A stretch of 64,000 bases of DNA from Gemmataceae bacterium (GTDB lineage: Bacteria; Planctomycetota; Planctomycetia; Gemmatales; Gemmataceae). The notes under the pieces were generated by a model. The model did no database searches, was not told the DNA's origin, and saw only the letters and a list, made by a program, of their open reading frames with translations. Below, one piece after another: positions 36,063 to 44,802 of the stretch; positions within the stretch are counted from its first letter, which is position 1; each line of letters starts with the position of its first letter. The position numbers and the translations under genes were made by a program. The stretch covers positions 124,001 to 188,000 of the forward strand of contig JAHBXO010000006.1 of assembly GCA_019636445.1 (NCBI GenBank), written 5' to 3'.

Positions 36063-36190
36063 GTCGATCGCCGGAGAGTCCAACGTAGGCCCTTGCCCCT
36101 GCCGTTGCAAGAGCAATTGCCACCCGTTGGCATTCTACGAACTCATGCGGTTCGGGGAAACGGACAGTCGCGGCGCCGCGCGGGTTCGGC

Positions 36191-36196
36191 TAGAAT
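36191..36196 (+). promoter_or_regulatory. TAGAAT -10-like box upstream of the cyclase-HAD gene
   Basis: TAGAAT lies 42 bases ahead of the ATG at 36238 without a recognisable -35. The divergent region also has TAGAAT on the minus strand (36137-36132) facing the tRNA cluster. Confidence 0.3.
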
Positions 36197-36237
36197 GCCG
36201 GGGCCGGTCGCACCACCGCCTCCCACCGGGCACCTCC

Positions 36238-38049
36238 ATGGCCAAAACCCCGAAGCGCGAGTCGCCCAGTGAAGACAACCCGGTTATCTCCGCGCTCCTC
36301 TTCTCCGACATCAAGGGCTACAGCAAGCTGAATGCCCACCAATTGAAGCTGTTCTACGATCGCGTGCTGCCCAGCCTCGCCGAACGAATCCAGCCGTACT
36401 GCCACGAGTGCATCAATACCTGGGGCGATGCGATCTACGGCGTCTACACCAGCGCCCGCGTCGCGGCCGACGCCGCCCAAGCCCTCCGCGAGTATTTCAC
36501 GAGCCGCCAGTGGGAGCGGGAACGGAACGTCGGACCGTTCCCCGACGATTTCGCCATCCGCATCGCCTTGCACGCCGCGGGAGTCTATCGCGGCGTGAAT
36601 CCGGTCACCCACCAGCCCGACGCCTTCGGGACCAACGTCACCGTCGCCGCCCGGATCGAACCCGTCGTCGTCGCCAATGAAATCTGGATGACCGAAGTTT
36701 TCAAGAACTTGCTCGATCGCGAGCCGTCCCCCTACGCCGCGGACGCACTGGGCGTTCGCGAACTGGTGAAGGGCTGGCCTGCCGAAAACCTGTTCCGGTT
36801 GCGGGGGAAAAACGAAATCCTTCCACCGGTTCAATTGCCGGAACCGGTCGAACAGCTCGTCGGTCCGCGCTCGGCGGAGCCGGTCAAGAAGGCGCTCGAA
36901 CGGATCATCGAGAAGTCGAAGCAGCCCGGCGGATTCCTGTGCATTGCCGGGATCGCGCACCGGGACCTCTTCGGTAACGCGCTGGGCGAGCCGATGCGCG
37001 AGTTGCTGCGCGGAGGCGCGACGCCCATCCGCGTGCTCTATCTCGACCCGCAGTCGCCGGCGGCCTTCGCCCGCGAGGTATTCGAGAATCAGCCGGATCG
37101 CAAAGACCAGGTGGCGACGCGCGACGAGATCCGGAACAGCGTCGCCAAGGCGCGTACCAACCGCGACGCGTGCCCGAATCTCTTCATCCGCATGGCGTGC
37201 GAGATGCCCGGCTATTGCTTCTTCAACCAGGAGGAGATGCTCCACCACCCCTACCTGAATTCCGCCGTCGGCGCCGATACGCGCGTCACGCTCGCGCCGG
37301 CCGGCAGCCCGACCTACCGCCACGCCCGCCAGCACTTCGAGAACCACTGGCGCGGTCGTTGGATCCTCATGGACCTCGGTAACGTCCTCATCCGCTTCGA
37401 TCACAAGCAGGTCTCCGCCAAGTTGTGGAAATACCTCGGCGACGCGCAGCCCAGTCACGACTGGCCGAACCCGGAGGTCATCCACGAGTTCTTCTTCGGT
37501 CGGCCCGAAAAGGGCATCTCCCGGAACGAGGAACTCGAGATCCGCACGCACGACCTCGAATGGCTCCACGGCGAATTCTGCGACGCCTTCCAGTGCGAGG
37601 TCCCCTTCGAACAGTTCCGCGTCATCTGGGACGACATCTTCGCCCGCGAACACCCCGAAGCCCGGAAGTTCATTCGCCGGATGCAGGAGAAGGGGATTTC
37701 CGTCGGCATCTGCTCGAACACCAACGAGAGCCACTGGGCGTGGATCGAGCGGAAGTACCCGGAGCTGGTAGGTATGGTGAACCGGCACTTCCTGTCGTTC
37801 CGCTTTCAGTCGCGGAAGCCGTCGACGGAGTTCTTCGATGCGATCTGCCGGCAGACGCACGTGCCGCCGTGGCACCACGTCCTCGTGGACGACCTGCCCG
37901 AGAACGTCGCCGGAGCAAAGCTCGCCGGCATGCGCGCCGTGCAGTACGAGGGCAACTACCAGGACCTCGATCGCTGGACCGTCGAGAATCACTGGGACTC
38001 GACCTTTCCCGCCGACCTCGAGCTGTCGCGCCGGCTGGACCGGACCTGA
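36238..38049 (+). CDS. Class III nucleotidyl cyclase-like protein fused to a HAD hydrolase
   Basis: 603 residues from the ATG at 36238; the upstream in-frame start has poor coding character. Residues about 17-190 form a class III cyclase (CHD) domain with both metal-binding Asp residues in place (LLFSDIKGYS, Asp24; NTWGDAIYGVY, Asp64) and FGTNVTVAARIEP near its end. A middle segment of unknown kind (about 215-370) has LYLDPQSPAAFAREVF and FIRMACEMPGYCFF. Residues about 375-600 are a HAD-superfamily hydrolase: WILMDLGNVLIRF (Asp379), GICSNTNESHW, and VLVDDLPENVAGAKLAGMRA. The HAD part resembles haloacid-type phosphatases. Coupled making and hydrolysis of a nucleotide or sugar phosphate signal is one possibility. 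Cytoplasmic; single gene. Confidence 0.85.
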   Translation: MAKTPKRESPSEDNPVISALLFSDIKGYSKLNAHQLKLFYDRVLPSLAERIQPYCHECINTWGDAIYGVYTSARVAADAAQALREYFTSRQWERERNVGPFPDDFAIRIALHAAGVYRGVNPVTHQPDAFGTNVTVAARIEPVVVANEIWMTEVFKNLLDREPSPYAADALGVRELVKGWPAENLFRLRGKNEILPPVQLPEPVEQLVGPRSAEPVKKALERIIEKSKQPGGFLCIAGIAHRDLFGNALGEPMRELLRGGATPIRVLYLDPQSPAAFAREVFENQPDRKDQVATRDEIRNSVAKARTNRDACPNLFIRMACEMPGYCFFNQEEMLHHPYLNSAVGADTRVTLAPAGSPTYRHARQHFENHWRGRWILMDLGNVLIRFDHKQVSAKLWKYLGDAQPSHDWPNPEVIHEFFFGRPEKGISRNEELEIRTHDLEWLHGEFCDAFQCEVPFEQFRVIWDDIFAREHPEARKFIRRMQEKGISVGICSNTNESHWAWIERKYPELVGMVNRHFLSFRFQSRKPSTEFFDAICRQTHVPPWHHVLVDDLPENVAGAKLAGMRAVQYEGNYQDLDRWTVENHWDSTFPADLELSRRLDRT

Positions 38050-38097
38050 CCGGGTCGGATTCGCCGGCTCGCCCTCGCTTTCCGCGCGGATCGAAGT

Positions 38098-38103
38098 TAG
38101 AAT
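38098..38103 (+). promoter_or_regulatory. TAGAAT -10-like box upstream of the second DUF1501 gene
   Basis: TAGAAT lies 58 bases ahead of the ATG at 38161; the -35 region is not recognisable. Confidence 0.3.
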
Positions 38104-38160
38104 GCTGTCTGACCCTCCCGCCGTCGGCAAATTCCTCCGGACCACTCGCGGAGCCTGTCC

Positions 38161-39522
38161 ATGCTGCCTTTGTCCCGTCGTCAACTCCTTGCCCGTTCCG
38201 GCACCGGTCTGGGTCTGCTCGGCCTCGCCGGCGTGCTCGGCCAGCCCGCGGAGGCGGCGAATCCGCTCGCGGCGCGGAAGCCGCACTTCGCCCCGAAGGC
38301 CAAGCACATCATCCACCTGTTCATGAATGGCGGGCCGAGCCAGGTCGACACCTTTGATCCGAAGCCGGAATTGACGAAGCGCCACGGCGAGCAGCCCTCC
38401 GCCGGCCTGAAGACCGAACGCCGCACGGGCGCGCTGATGAAGTCGCCGTTCGCGTTCAAGAAATGCGGGAAGTCCGGCATCGAGGTGAGCGAACTCTACC
38501 CCGAGGTCGGCGCGTGCATCGACGACATCTGCGTCGTCCGCGGGATGCACACGAACATTCCGAACCACGAGCCGGGCCTCCTGCTGATGACCTGCGGCAA
38601 CACCCAGCCGATCCGCCCAAGCTATGGGAGCTGGCTTCTCTACGGCCTTGGTACCGAAAACCAGAACCTCCCCGGCTTCGTGGTCCTCTGCCCCGGTAAG
38701 CCGGTCGTCGGCCCCGCCCTCTGGAACAACAGCTTCCTCCCCGGCATCTACCAGGGCTGCCACATTGCGAACCTCGATCCGAAGCGCGTCATCGACCACA
38801 TTCAAAATCGGAACCTGACGCCGGCGACCCAGCGCGAACAGCTCGACCTGCTCAACGGCCTGAACAAACTCCACCTCGACCGCAGCGACGGCGACGACCA
38901 ACTCGACGCCCGCATCCAATCGCTCGAGATGGCGTTCCGCATGCAGACGGAGGCGACCGACGCCTTCGACGTGAACAAGGAGCCGACGAAGACGCGCGAG
39001 GAGTACGGCAAAGGCTACTTCGCGGACGCCTGCCTGACGGCGCGCCGGCTCGTCGAGCGCGGCGTGCGGACCGTGCAGGTCTTCTACGGCAGCGGCCAAC
39101 CGTGGGACGACCACGGCGACATCGAGAAGGGGCACCGGAACAAGGCGAAGGATTCCGACAAGGCGATCGCCGCGCTGCTCCGCGACCTGAAGCGCACGGG
39201 CCTCTTGAACGAGACGCTCGTGCTGTGGGGCGGGGAGTTCGGCCGCACGCCGACGAGCGAGGGCGGCACCGGCAGGGACCACAACCACCACGGCTTTAGC
39301 GTCTGGCTCGCCGGCGGCGGCATCAAGGGCGGGCAGACCTACGGCAGCACCGACGAGTTCGGCTTCAAGGCCGTCGAGAACAAGGTCCACGTGCACGACC
39401 TGCACGCCACGATGCTGCACCTGATGGGCATCGACCACGAGAAGCTGACGTATCGCTACAGCGGCCGGGACTTCCGCCTGACGGACGTCCACGGGACGGT
39501 GGTGAAGGCGTTACTGGCCTGA
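38161..39522 (+). CDS. DUF1501 family exported protein
   Basis: 453 residues. The leader PLSRRQLLARSGTGLGLLGL is a Tat-type signal. Family blocks are HIIHLFMNGGPSQVDTFDPK, HTNIPNHEPGLLLMTCGN, LVLWGGEFGRTPTSEGG followed by GRDHNHHGFSVWLAGGGI, and the C-terminal LMGIDHEKLTYRYSGRDFRL. Length is normal. In many planctomycetes such genes follow a DUF1549/DUF1553 cytochrome gene; here the upstream neighbour is a cyclase fusion, so the gene is on its own. A zinc-ribbon gene starts 15 bases after the stop and may be co-transcribed. It is distinct from the DUF1501 gene at 3769 (different internal sequence), so the two are old paralogues. Confidence 0.93.
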   Translation: MLPLSRRQLLARSGTGLGLLGLAGVLGQPAEAANPLAARKPHFAPKAKHIIHLFMNGGPSQVDTFDPKPELTKRHGEQPSAGLKTERRTGALMKSPFAFKKCGKSGIEVSELYPEVGACIDDICVVRGMHTNIPNHEPGLLLMTCGNTQPIRPSYGSWLLYGLGTENQNLPGFVVLCPGKPVVGPALWNNSFLPGIYQGCHIANLDPKRVIDHIQNRNLTPATQREQLDLLNGLNKLHLDRSDGDDQLDARIQSLEMAFRMQTEATDAFDVNKEPTKTREEYGKGYFADACLTARRLVERGVRTVQVFYGSGQPWDDHGDIEKGHRNKAKDSDKAIAALLRDLKRTGLLNETLVLWGGEFGRTPTSEGGTGRDHNHHGFSVWLAGGGIKGGQTYGSTDEFGFKAVENKVHVHDLHATMLHLMGIDHEKLTYRYSGRDFRLTDVHGTVVKALLA

Positions 39523-39536
39523 CCCGGGAGGCGCGC

Positions 39537-39980
39537 ATGGTCGTTTGCGCCGCGTGTGGCCGCGAGGTGGAACTGGCCGGGCAGGAAACCGAAACGGAGT
39601 GTCCCGGCTGTGGTAGCCCGGTGGAGCGCCCGCGGCGCGAGCCGTCGGAATCGCGCTCGAAGCGCCGCCGGCCGTACGATCCGAACAAGGACGTGAACCG
39701 GATGTGGTGCCCGGAGTGCCGGACGGAAGTGACGGCGTCGCGCATCAATGACGAACGCTTCAATACCGTGCTGGGTCTGGGCGGCGTGGTATCGTTCGCG
39801 ATCGGTGCGGGGGTGGCGTGGCCGTTCCTCGCCCGCGGGGCCGACTGGGAACTCGTCGGCATTCTCTTCGCGCTGTTTCTTGGCATCGCCATCTACGTCT
39901 GTGCCGTGATCGCGGACCTCGTCTCTCGTGGGAGCGTCTTCCGCTGCAAGACTTGCGAGACCGAAGCGGAAGTGATTTGA
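39537..39980 (+). CDS. Zinc-ribbon protein with two membrane helices
   Basis: 147 residues. Three cysteine-pair groups are seen: VCAACGREVELAG with ECPGCGSPVERP, then MWCPECRTEV, and a last one at the C-terminus (FRCKTCETEAEVI). Two transmembrane helices (about residues 78-120, GVVSFAIGAGVAWPFLA and VGILFALFLGIAIYVCAVI) separate the third ribbon from the last. Between the ribbons is a basic Arg-rich stretch (RRRPYDPNKDVNRM). A membrane-anchored zinc-binding protein of unknown function, similar in plan to the gene at 28548. It starts 15 bases after the DUF1501 gene and probably shares its transcript. Confidence 0.75.
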   Translation: MVVCAACGREVELAGQETETECPGCGSPVERPRREPSESRSKRRRPYDPNKDVNRMWCPECRTEVTASRINDERFNTVLGLGGVVSFAIGAGVAWPFLARGADWELVGILFALFLGIAIYVCAVIADLVSRGSVFRCKTCETEAEVI

Positions 39981-39999
39981 ATTTCTCCGGGGGCCGCCG

Positions 40000-41013
40000 T
40001 TGCCGTCGCATGCGTCTGAAGTCGTGGAGGTGGTCACGTCGGCGCTCGCCGTGGCGGCCGTTGCGATTCCGGTCGGGCTGGTCGCGGCCCAGTTCGCCCG
40101 AAAACGTGCCGAAGGGATCCTTCCCGAATACCGCAAGCGGTTCTCGGACTGGAAGGGAATCGACGTCGCGATCCTCTCCTTCTTTTGCCTCGCGTTCCGT
40201 GATGTGGTCGCCCAATCGCTGGAGCCGCTCGGCCTGTTCTCGTGGATTCCGACCGATCCAACGGTCGAAGAAACGATCCGCAAGCAACAGCTTCGCTATC
40301 AGCAGTCCACTCTCGTCGGCTTGTGCAGCCTGCCCTTGTTGATCTGGGGCTTCCGGCTCTGGCAGGCGAACGCGCGGGCCGAAGCCCGGCAGTCGCGGAT
40401 CGCCGGCGACGTGGCGCTCGGGGCCGGTGCGTTCTTCGTCCTCGCGCCCGCCACGTTTGCGGTTCATTTCGTGGTGAACATGATCTTCGACGTCTTCGGC
40501 ATGAAACCGGACGACCATCCGCTCAAGTCGATGTCCGTGAAGACGGTGCGGGACGCGGCGTTCCTGATCGCCGGAGCGTGTGTCGTGGCGCCGGCGTTTG
40601 AGGAACTGGGTTACCGGCGGATCCTCGTGCCCTGGGCGTCGAGACGGTTCGAGCGGAGCTGGATCGTGATGGGCTTCGCGGGGCTGGTGGCCTTGGCGTT
40701 CTCGAAGCCGGAGGCGAAGCTGGGGCCGGCGCTGTTCGTGCTGGCGACCGCGGGCCTGCTCGCCGTGCTGACGGTCGTTCCACGATACCGATCACGGCGC
40801 AGCACACGCCCGTCGGCGGCGCTCGTGGCGACGGCGGCGCTGTTCGGCGCGATCCATTCCAGCGTCTGGCCGACGCCGATCCCGCTCTTCGTGCTGGGAT
40901 TGGGGCTGGGCTGGCTCGTCCTGCGCACCAGGACCATACTCGCCGCCGTGGTCGCGCATGGCCTTTTCAACGCCATCTCCGTCGTGATGATGCTACGCGG
41001 CGCGGCGGGTTGA
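40000..41013 (+). CDS. CPBP family intramembrane metalloprotease
   Basis: 337 residues with several transmembrane helices. The start is uncertain: TTG at 40000 has a GGGGGG stretch upstream, and GTG codons around 40024 are alternatives. The CPBP (CAAX protease/bacteriocin-processing) signature is APAFEELGYRRILVPW, with the EExxxR motif. ALFGAIHSSVWP supplies the second His and VVAHGLFNAIS the third (HxxxN). These proteases cleave within membranes; the substrate here is unknown. It lies 19 bases after the zinc-ribbon gene, so a DUF1501-zinc ribbon-protease transcript is possible. Its 3' end overlaps that of the convergent glycosyltransferase gene by 21 bases. Confidence 0.82.
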   Translation: MPSHASEVVEVVTSALAVAAVAIPVGLVAAQFARKRAEGILPEYRKRFSDWKGIDVAILSFFCLAFRDVVAQSLEPLGLFSWIPTDPTVEETIRKQQLRYQQSTLVGLCSLPLLIWGFRLWQANARAEARQSRIAGDVALGAGAFFVLAPATFAVHFVVNMIFDVFGMKPDDHPLKSMSVKTVRDAAFLIAGACVVAPAFEELGYRRILVPWASRRFERSWIVMGFAGLVALAFSKPEAKLGPALFVLATAGLLAVLTVVPRYRSRRSTRPSAALVATAALFGAIHSSVWPTPIPLFVLGLGLGWLVLRTRTILAAVVAHGLFNAISVVMMLRGAAG

Positions 41014-42162
41014 AACGTCCGGTGCCGCGAGTCCAAGAACGTGCTCATAGACCCGTCGGGTTTGTTCCGCCGCGGATTCCCAGGTGAATGCCCGTGCGTG
41101 GCGGATACCGTTTTCCCCGGCCCGTTCGTCCGCTTCGGATGCGATGTGTTTCAGAGTGTCCCGCCAGGCGGATACGTCCGTGGCTTCGAGAAACGTGCCG
41201 TGCGGCCCCAAGACTTCGCGTACGGCGTCACAGGAGCGGGAAGCCAGAACGCGCGTACCGCAGGCGAGCGCCTCGACGGGCGGCAAGCCAAAGCCTTCGT
41301 AGTGCGAAGGGTAGAGCAGAGCGGTCGCGCCGGCGTAGATCGCGGGCAGGTCGGCGGCGGCGGCGTAGCCGAGTGCAAGGACGCCGTCGGGATTTGCGGC
41401 GAGGTACTCGCGCTCCGGTTCGGACTTCCAGCCCCACGGCCCGGCGAGTACCAGCGGACAGTGACGGCGGAGCTTCGACGGCAGGTCGGCGAACGCGCGG
41501 AGCACCGTGAGCAGGTTTTTCCGCGGCTCGACGGTGCCGACGCACAGGAAGTAGCGGGTCGGGAGCTTGAGGCGGCGCTTCGCGTCGAGTAATTCCGTTT
41601 CGGGAACCGGTCGGAACTCGTTGCCGACGCCGTTCGGTACTGCCGACACCTTGGACGGCGCGACGCCGAGGACGTCGATCAGTTCGCGGCGGACTTGATG
41701 CGACACGGCGATAACATGCCGGGCACGGCGGACGGCCGGTAGGAAGTGGCGCTCGTGGTGGTGGACGCGGTCGGCCGGGTGCCACTCCGGATGCAACAGC
41801 ACGGAGAGATCGTGGACCGTGACAACGGTGGGCAAGGGCGCCGAGAAGGGGATGAAGTTCGGTTCGTGGTAGAGGTCGTAGCCGGCTGCGCGGCAGTGCA
41901 GGGCGAAGTGGATACCGACGGCGGTTTTGCCGAGATGCTTGGCGAGCGTTTTGAATTCGCCCAGCGCCCGGCGACGGTCGTCGCCGGGCTTCCCCTTCGA
42001 TGGGGCGGGCAGGCGATTTTGAATGCGATGGACGATTCGACTCGCGGGTTCGCCGGGATAGAGAGCGACGGAGTCGCCGAGGGCGGCATGGAGGCGCGCG
42101 ACGTAATGGCCGACGCCGGTCTTCGGCTTGAGGGCGGCGAGGCCGTTCATCACGACGCGCAT
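40993..42162 (-). CDS. GT-B (family 4-like) glycosyltransferase
   Basis: 389 residues from the ATG at 42162 (MRVVMNGLAALKPKTGVGHY), which overlaps the preceding gene by 13 bases; the long upstream extension is a shadow of that gene. Typical GT4 features are present: YDLYHEPNFIPF, TVVTVHDLSVLLHP, FLPAVRRARHVIAVSHQVRREL, YFLCVGTVEPRKNLLTVL and YPSHYEGFGLPPVEALACGT, the last holding the ExxxxxxxE donor-binding motif. It transfers an activated sugar, probably in the cytoplasm, onto a growing lipid-linked glycan. It is the last gene of the minus-strand operon of exporter permease, ATPase and GT2. Confidence 0.9.
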   Translation of the reverse strand: MRVVMNGLAALKPKTGVGHYVARLHAALGDSVALYPGEPASRIVHRIQNRLPAPSKGKPGDDRRRALGEFKTLAKHLGKTAVGIHFALHCRAAGYDLYHEPNFIPFSAPLPTVVTVHDLSVLLHPEWHPADRVHHHERHFLPAVRRARHVIAVSHQVRRELIDVLGVAPSKVSAVPNGVGNEFRPVPETELLDAKRRLKLPTRYFLCVGTVEPRKNLLTVLRAFADLPSKLRRHCPLVLAGPWGWKSEPEREYLAANPDGVLALGYAAAADLPAIYAGATALLYPSHYEGFGLPPVEALACGTRVLASRSCDAVREVLGPHGTFLEATDVSAWRDTLKHIASEADERAGENGIRHARAFTWESAAEQTRRVYEHVLGLAAPDVSTRRAA

Positions 42163-43082
42163 CGCATCCTCCCGAACGGTTCGACGCGCGTACGGTAGCG
42201 CTTGGCGAGCGTTTCCGGCAGCAGCAGGAGGTACGAGGTGAACGCACGGGCGACGGCGAAGGCGTGCGCCCGCGGCCGGCGGCCGGCGGCGGCGCGGAGG
42301 AACGCCTGCGGCACCTTCGCGAGCAACACGAACGCGCACCAGAGTGCGAGGAAGTAGTCGCCGTTTCGCAGGCTGGCGAGGGCGCGGTTCCGTTCGACGT
42401 GGAAACGCACGATCGGCGAGGCCGAACCGCCGGCGGCGCCGTGGACGTGCCGCACTAGCGAGCGCGGCGCGAGCACGGCGGGCAGACCGGCGAGTTGGAG
42501 GCGCCAGCCGGCATCGAGGTCTTCGGAGTAGAGGAAGAAGCGCGGGTCGAAAAGCCTCCCGAACTCGTCGCGGGGCAGCGCGACGGCCGCGCCGCAACCG
42601 GCGAAGATCGGGCCGCCGGCTTCGTATCGGCCGTCGTCGGGCTGCTCGAAGCCGCGATCCGCCCCGCGCCCGTCACGCAGGAGATACAAGCCGGCGCTGT
42701 TGATCACGGTCGGCCGGTCGGCGAAGACGAGTTTCGAAGCGACGGCACAGCCGGGGTATTCTGCCACCGTCAGCAGCAGTTCTTCGAGCCAGTACGGGTC
42801 GGGAATCGTGTCGTTGTTCAGGAGCACGAGCGTGTCGTGGCGGGCCTGGTTCGCGGCGACGTTGTTCCCCGCGGCGAAGCCGAGATTCGTCGAGGAGCGC
42901 AACAGCGTCGCCCAGGGGAACCGTTCGGGGACGATATCGGCGGAGCCGTCGTGCGAAGCGTTGTCCAGCACGATGACTTCGAATTGCGTACGCGGAACGG
43001 TCTGCGTCTCGAGGGCGGCAAGGCACGCGGCGAGGTGCGCCCCGCCGTTGTAGTTCACGATCAGGACGCTCGCGGGCGTCAC
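42150..43082 (-). CDS. GT2 family glycosyltransferase (rhamnosyltransferase-like)
   Basis: 310 residues from a GTG start (43082) that overlaps the TGA of the ABC ATPase gene by four bases (GTGA), fixing the start and implying coupling. GT-A features: ASVLIVNYNGGAHLAACL, VIVLDNASHDGSADIV, LGFAAGNNVAANQA, VLLNNDTIPDPYWLEELL (DxD-equivalent) and LYSEDLDAGWRLQLAG, the usual GT2 acceptor-site ED. The C-terminus carries a likely membrane-associated helix (YFLALWCAFVLLAKV). The family often makes rhamnosyl linkages in O-antigen or surface polysaccharide; donor unknown. It is third in the export operon. Confidence 0.9.
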   Translation of the reverse strand: MTPASVLIVNYNGGAHLAACLAALETQTVPRTQFEVIVLDNASHDGSADIVPERFPWATLLRSSTNLGFAAGNNVAANQARHDTLVLLNNDTIPDPYWLEELLLTVAEYPGCAVASKLVFADRPTVINSAGLYLLRDGRGADRGFEQPDDGRYEAGGPIFAGCGAAVALPRDEFGRLFDPRFFLYSEDLDAGWRLQLAGLPAVLAPRSLVRHVHGAAGGSASPIVRFHVERNRALASLRNGDYFLALWCAFVLLAKVPQAFLRAAAGRRPRAHAFAVARAFTSYLLLLPETLAKRYRTRVEPFGRMRCAS

Positions 43083-43843
43083 GCGGCCGCCGCCAATCCC
43101 GGTGCGGGCATCACGCTGGCCTTGTACGCCGCCACCACGTCCCGAGCCGGGCCGGCCATGCGCACGCGGCCGTGCTCCATCCAGAGGACGCGGGTGCACA
43201 TCGACTCGATCGAATCCAGATCGTGGCTGACCATCACCATGAGGCGCGCCGTGGCCATGAGTTGCTTCATCCGCTTCGCGGCCTTGAGCTGGAACGCGAG
43301 GTCGCCGACGCTGAGGACTTCGTCGATGAGCAGCACTTCCGGGTCGGTGGCGGTGGCGATGGAGAATGCGAGGCGGACGTTCATGCCGGCGGAATAGTAG
43401 CGCACGGGGGTGTCGAGGAAGTCGCCGAGTTCGCTGAACTCCTCGATCTCCTGCTGCTTCGCCTTGAGGGTTCGCGGCGTTTCGCCCTGCAGGTAAGCGC
43501 GGTAGCGGATGTTCTCGCGGCCGGTGGCGTCCGGTTCGAAGCCCAGAGTGATGTCGAAGAGCGAGCAGATCTTGCCCGTGACGGTTCGTGTGCCGGACGT
43601 GGTCGGGTAGACCCCGGCGAGCAGCTTGAGGAGCGTACTCTTGCCGGCGCCGTTGTGGCCGATGACGCCGATCCGGTCGCCGTCCTTCGCCGAGAGTGTG
43701 ACGTCCACGAGCGCCGGTACGCGCACGATCGGGTTCCGACTCGCGAGGAACATTCCGTTGATGAGGAATTCCTTGAGCGACAGGCGCGTGGCCTTGCGCA
43801 GGTTGAACGTCAGCGAAGCGTTCGAGAGTTCGATGCTGGCCAT
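43079..43843 (-). CDS. ABC transporter ATPase of polysaccharide export (Wzt/TagH type)
   Basis: 254 residues. Walker A is GHNGAGKS, the signature motif is the family-typical YYSAGMNVRLAFS, and Walker B is VLLIDEVLSVGD; FDITLGFEPDATGRENI is characteristic of polysaccharide-export ATPases. There is no C-terminal carbohydrate-binding extension, so export is probably not controlled by a Wzt-type end-cap sensor. It powers the permease encoded 13 bases upstream, moving a lipid-linked glycan across the inner membrane. The following GT2 gene starts inside its stop codon. Confidence 0.93.
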   Translation of the reverse strand: MASIELSNASLTFNLRKATRLSLKEFLINGMFLASRNPIVRVPALVDVTLSAKDGDRIGVIGHNGAGKSTLLKLLAGVYPTTSGTRTVTGKICSLFDITLGFEPDATGRENIRYRAYLQGETPRTLKAKQQEIEEFSELGDFLDTPVRYYSAGMNVRLAFSIATATDPEVLLIDEVLSVGDLAFQLKAAKRMKQLMATARLMVMVSHDLDSIESMCTRVLWMEHGRVRMAGPARDVVAAYKASVMPAPGLAAAA

Positions 43844-43856
43844 CGGTGTCCTTGCG

Positions 43857-44645
43857 TCACAGCTGGAAGATCAATCGCTTTTGCAGCCACGCCATGGTGA
43901 GGCACGCGAGCGCGAACGCGCTGGCCGTCAGACCGGCGACGGTGAGGTACAGGTCCTGCGGAATCGGTGTGCCTTTCGCCAGCGGGTAGCTGATGGTCAG
44001 CAGGAAATACGCCGCCGGATTCAGTTCCACGATCCAATACCCGATTTTTTCGATCGCGACCGACGGATCGTACATGATGGGCGTCAGGAAGAACATCAGT
44101 TGCGTGACGACTTCGATCAGGTGCTTCGTGTCGTGGAAGTAGGCGTTCAGGAACGCGGCAATGGTGGCGATGCTCCAGCAGAAGATCGTCAGCATCAGGA
44201 TCGCCGGTATCATGGCCAGAAACCGATTCAATACGTCGGTCGCATCCTGGAGCACGCAGACCGCGACAACAACCAGCGCCAACGAAATGACGAAGTGGAT
44301 CAGCGTGCCGAGCACGGTGCGAAGCGGATAAATGCTATACGGCAACGGCGATTGCCGGATGTAGGCTTCGTTCCGGATGAACGAGTCGCAACCGAAGATG
44401 AGCGAACTCTTGAGAAAATCCCATACGGCCAGGCACGCGAGCAGTTTCGGAGCGAACTCCCGCCAGTTCTGGTTGGCGAGGATCGATCCGAAGGCGATGC
44501 AGAAGACGACGGTGAGCGCGAGCGGATGCAGCAGCGACCAGCCGATGCCCAGCACCGAGCGTCGGTAGCGATTGCGCAAATCCAGCTGGACCAGCGACGC
44601 CCAGAAATAGCGGAACTGCCAGACCGTTTTCAGATGCTGGATCAT
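43857..44645 (-). CDS. ABC-2 type permease of polysaccharide export (Wzm type)
   Basis: 262 residues with six likely transmembrane helices. The N-terminus HLKTVWQFRYFWASLVQLDL with NRYRRSVLGIGWSLLHPL is the classic ABC-2 polysaccharide permease opening; later ALVVVAVCVLQDATDVL and FFLTPIMYDPSVAIEKIG fit the family. It forms the transmembrane channel for glycan export together with the ATPase gene 13 bases downstream. It is the first gene of the operon, and a divergent glycosyltransferase gene starts 157 bases away, so the spacer probably holds both promoters. Confidence 0.93.
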   Translation of the reverse strand: MIQHLKTVWQFRYFWASLVQLDLRNRYRRSVLGIGWSLLHPLALTVVFCIAFGSILANQNWREFAPKLLACLAVWDFLKSSLIFGCDSFIRNEAYIRQSPLPYSIYPLRTVLGTLIHFVISLALVVVAVCVLQDATDVLNRFLAMIPAILMLTIFCWSIATIAAFLNAYFHDTKHLIEVVTQLMFFLTPIMYDPSVAIEKIGYWIVELNPAAYFLLTISYPLAKGTPIPQDLYLTVAGLTASAFALACLTMAWLQKRLIFQL

Positions 44646-44802
44646 CCGTGATCCTGTTTTTCAGTGTCGTAGCCTTTGGAGGGTGGAAGAGTACCGCAAG
44701 TGCGCCGGCCTTGCCTAGCCCAACTGGGAGGCGAAATCGACCCGACTTGAAGTTGCCGCCGGACTTGTGGTAAGGAAGGGCTTCATTCCCAAGGATTCGT
44801 CC

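Noticed and set aside
36190..39492. 1100-codon minus-strand ORF opposite the cyclase-HAD and DUF1501 genes
   Set aside because: Shadow of two motif-rich genes; no recognisable domain.
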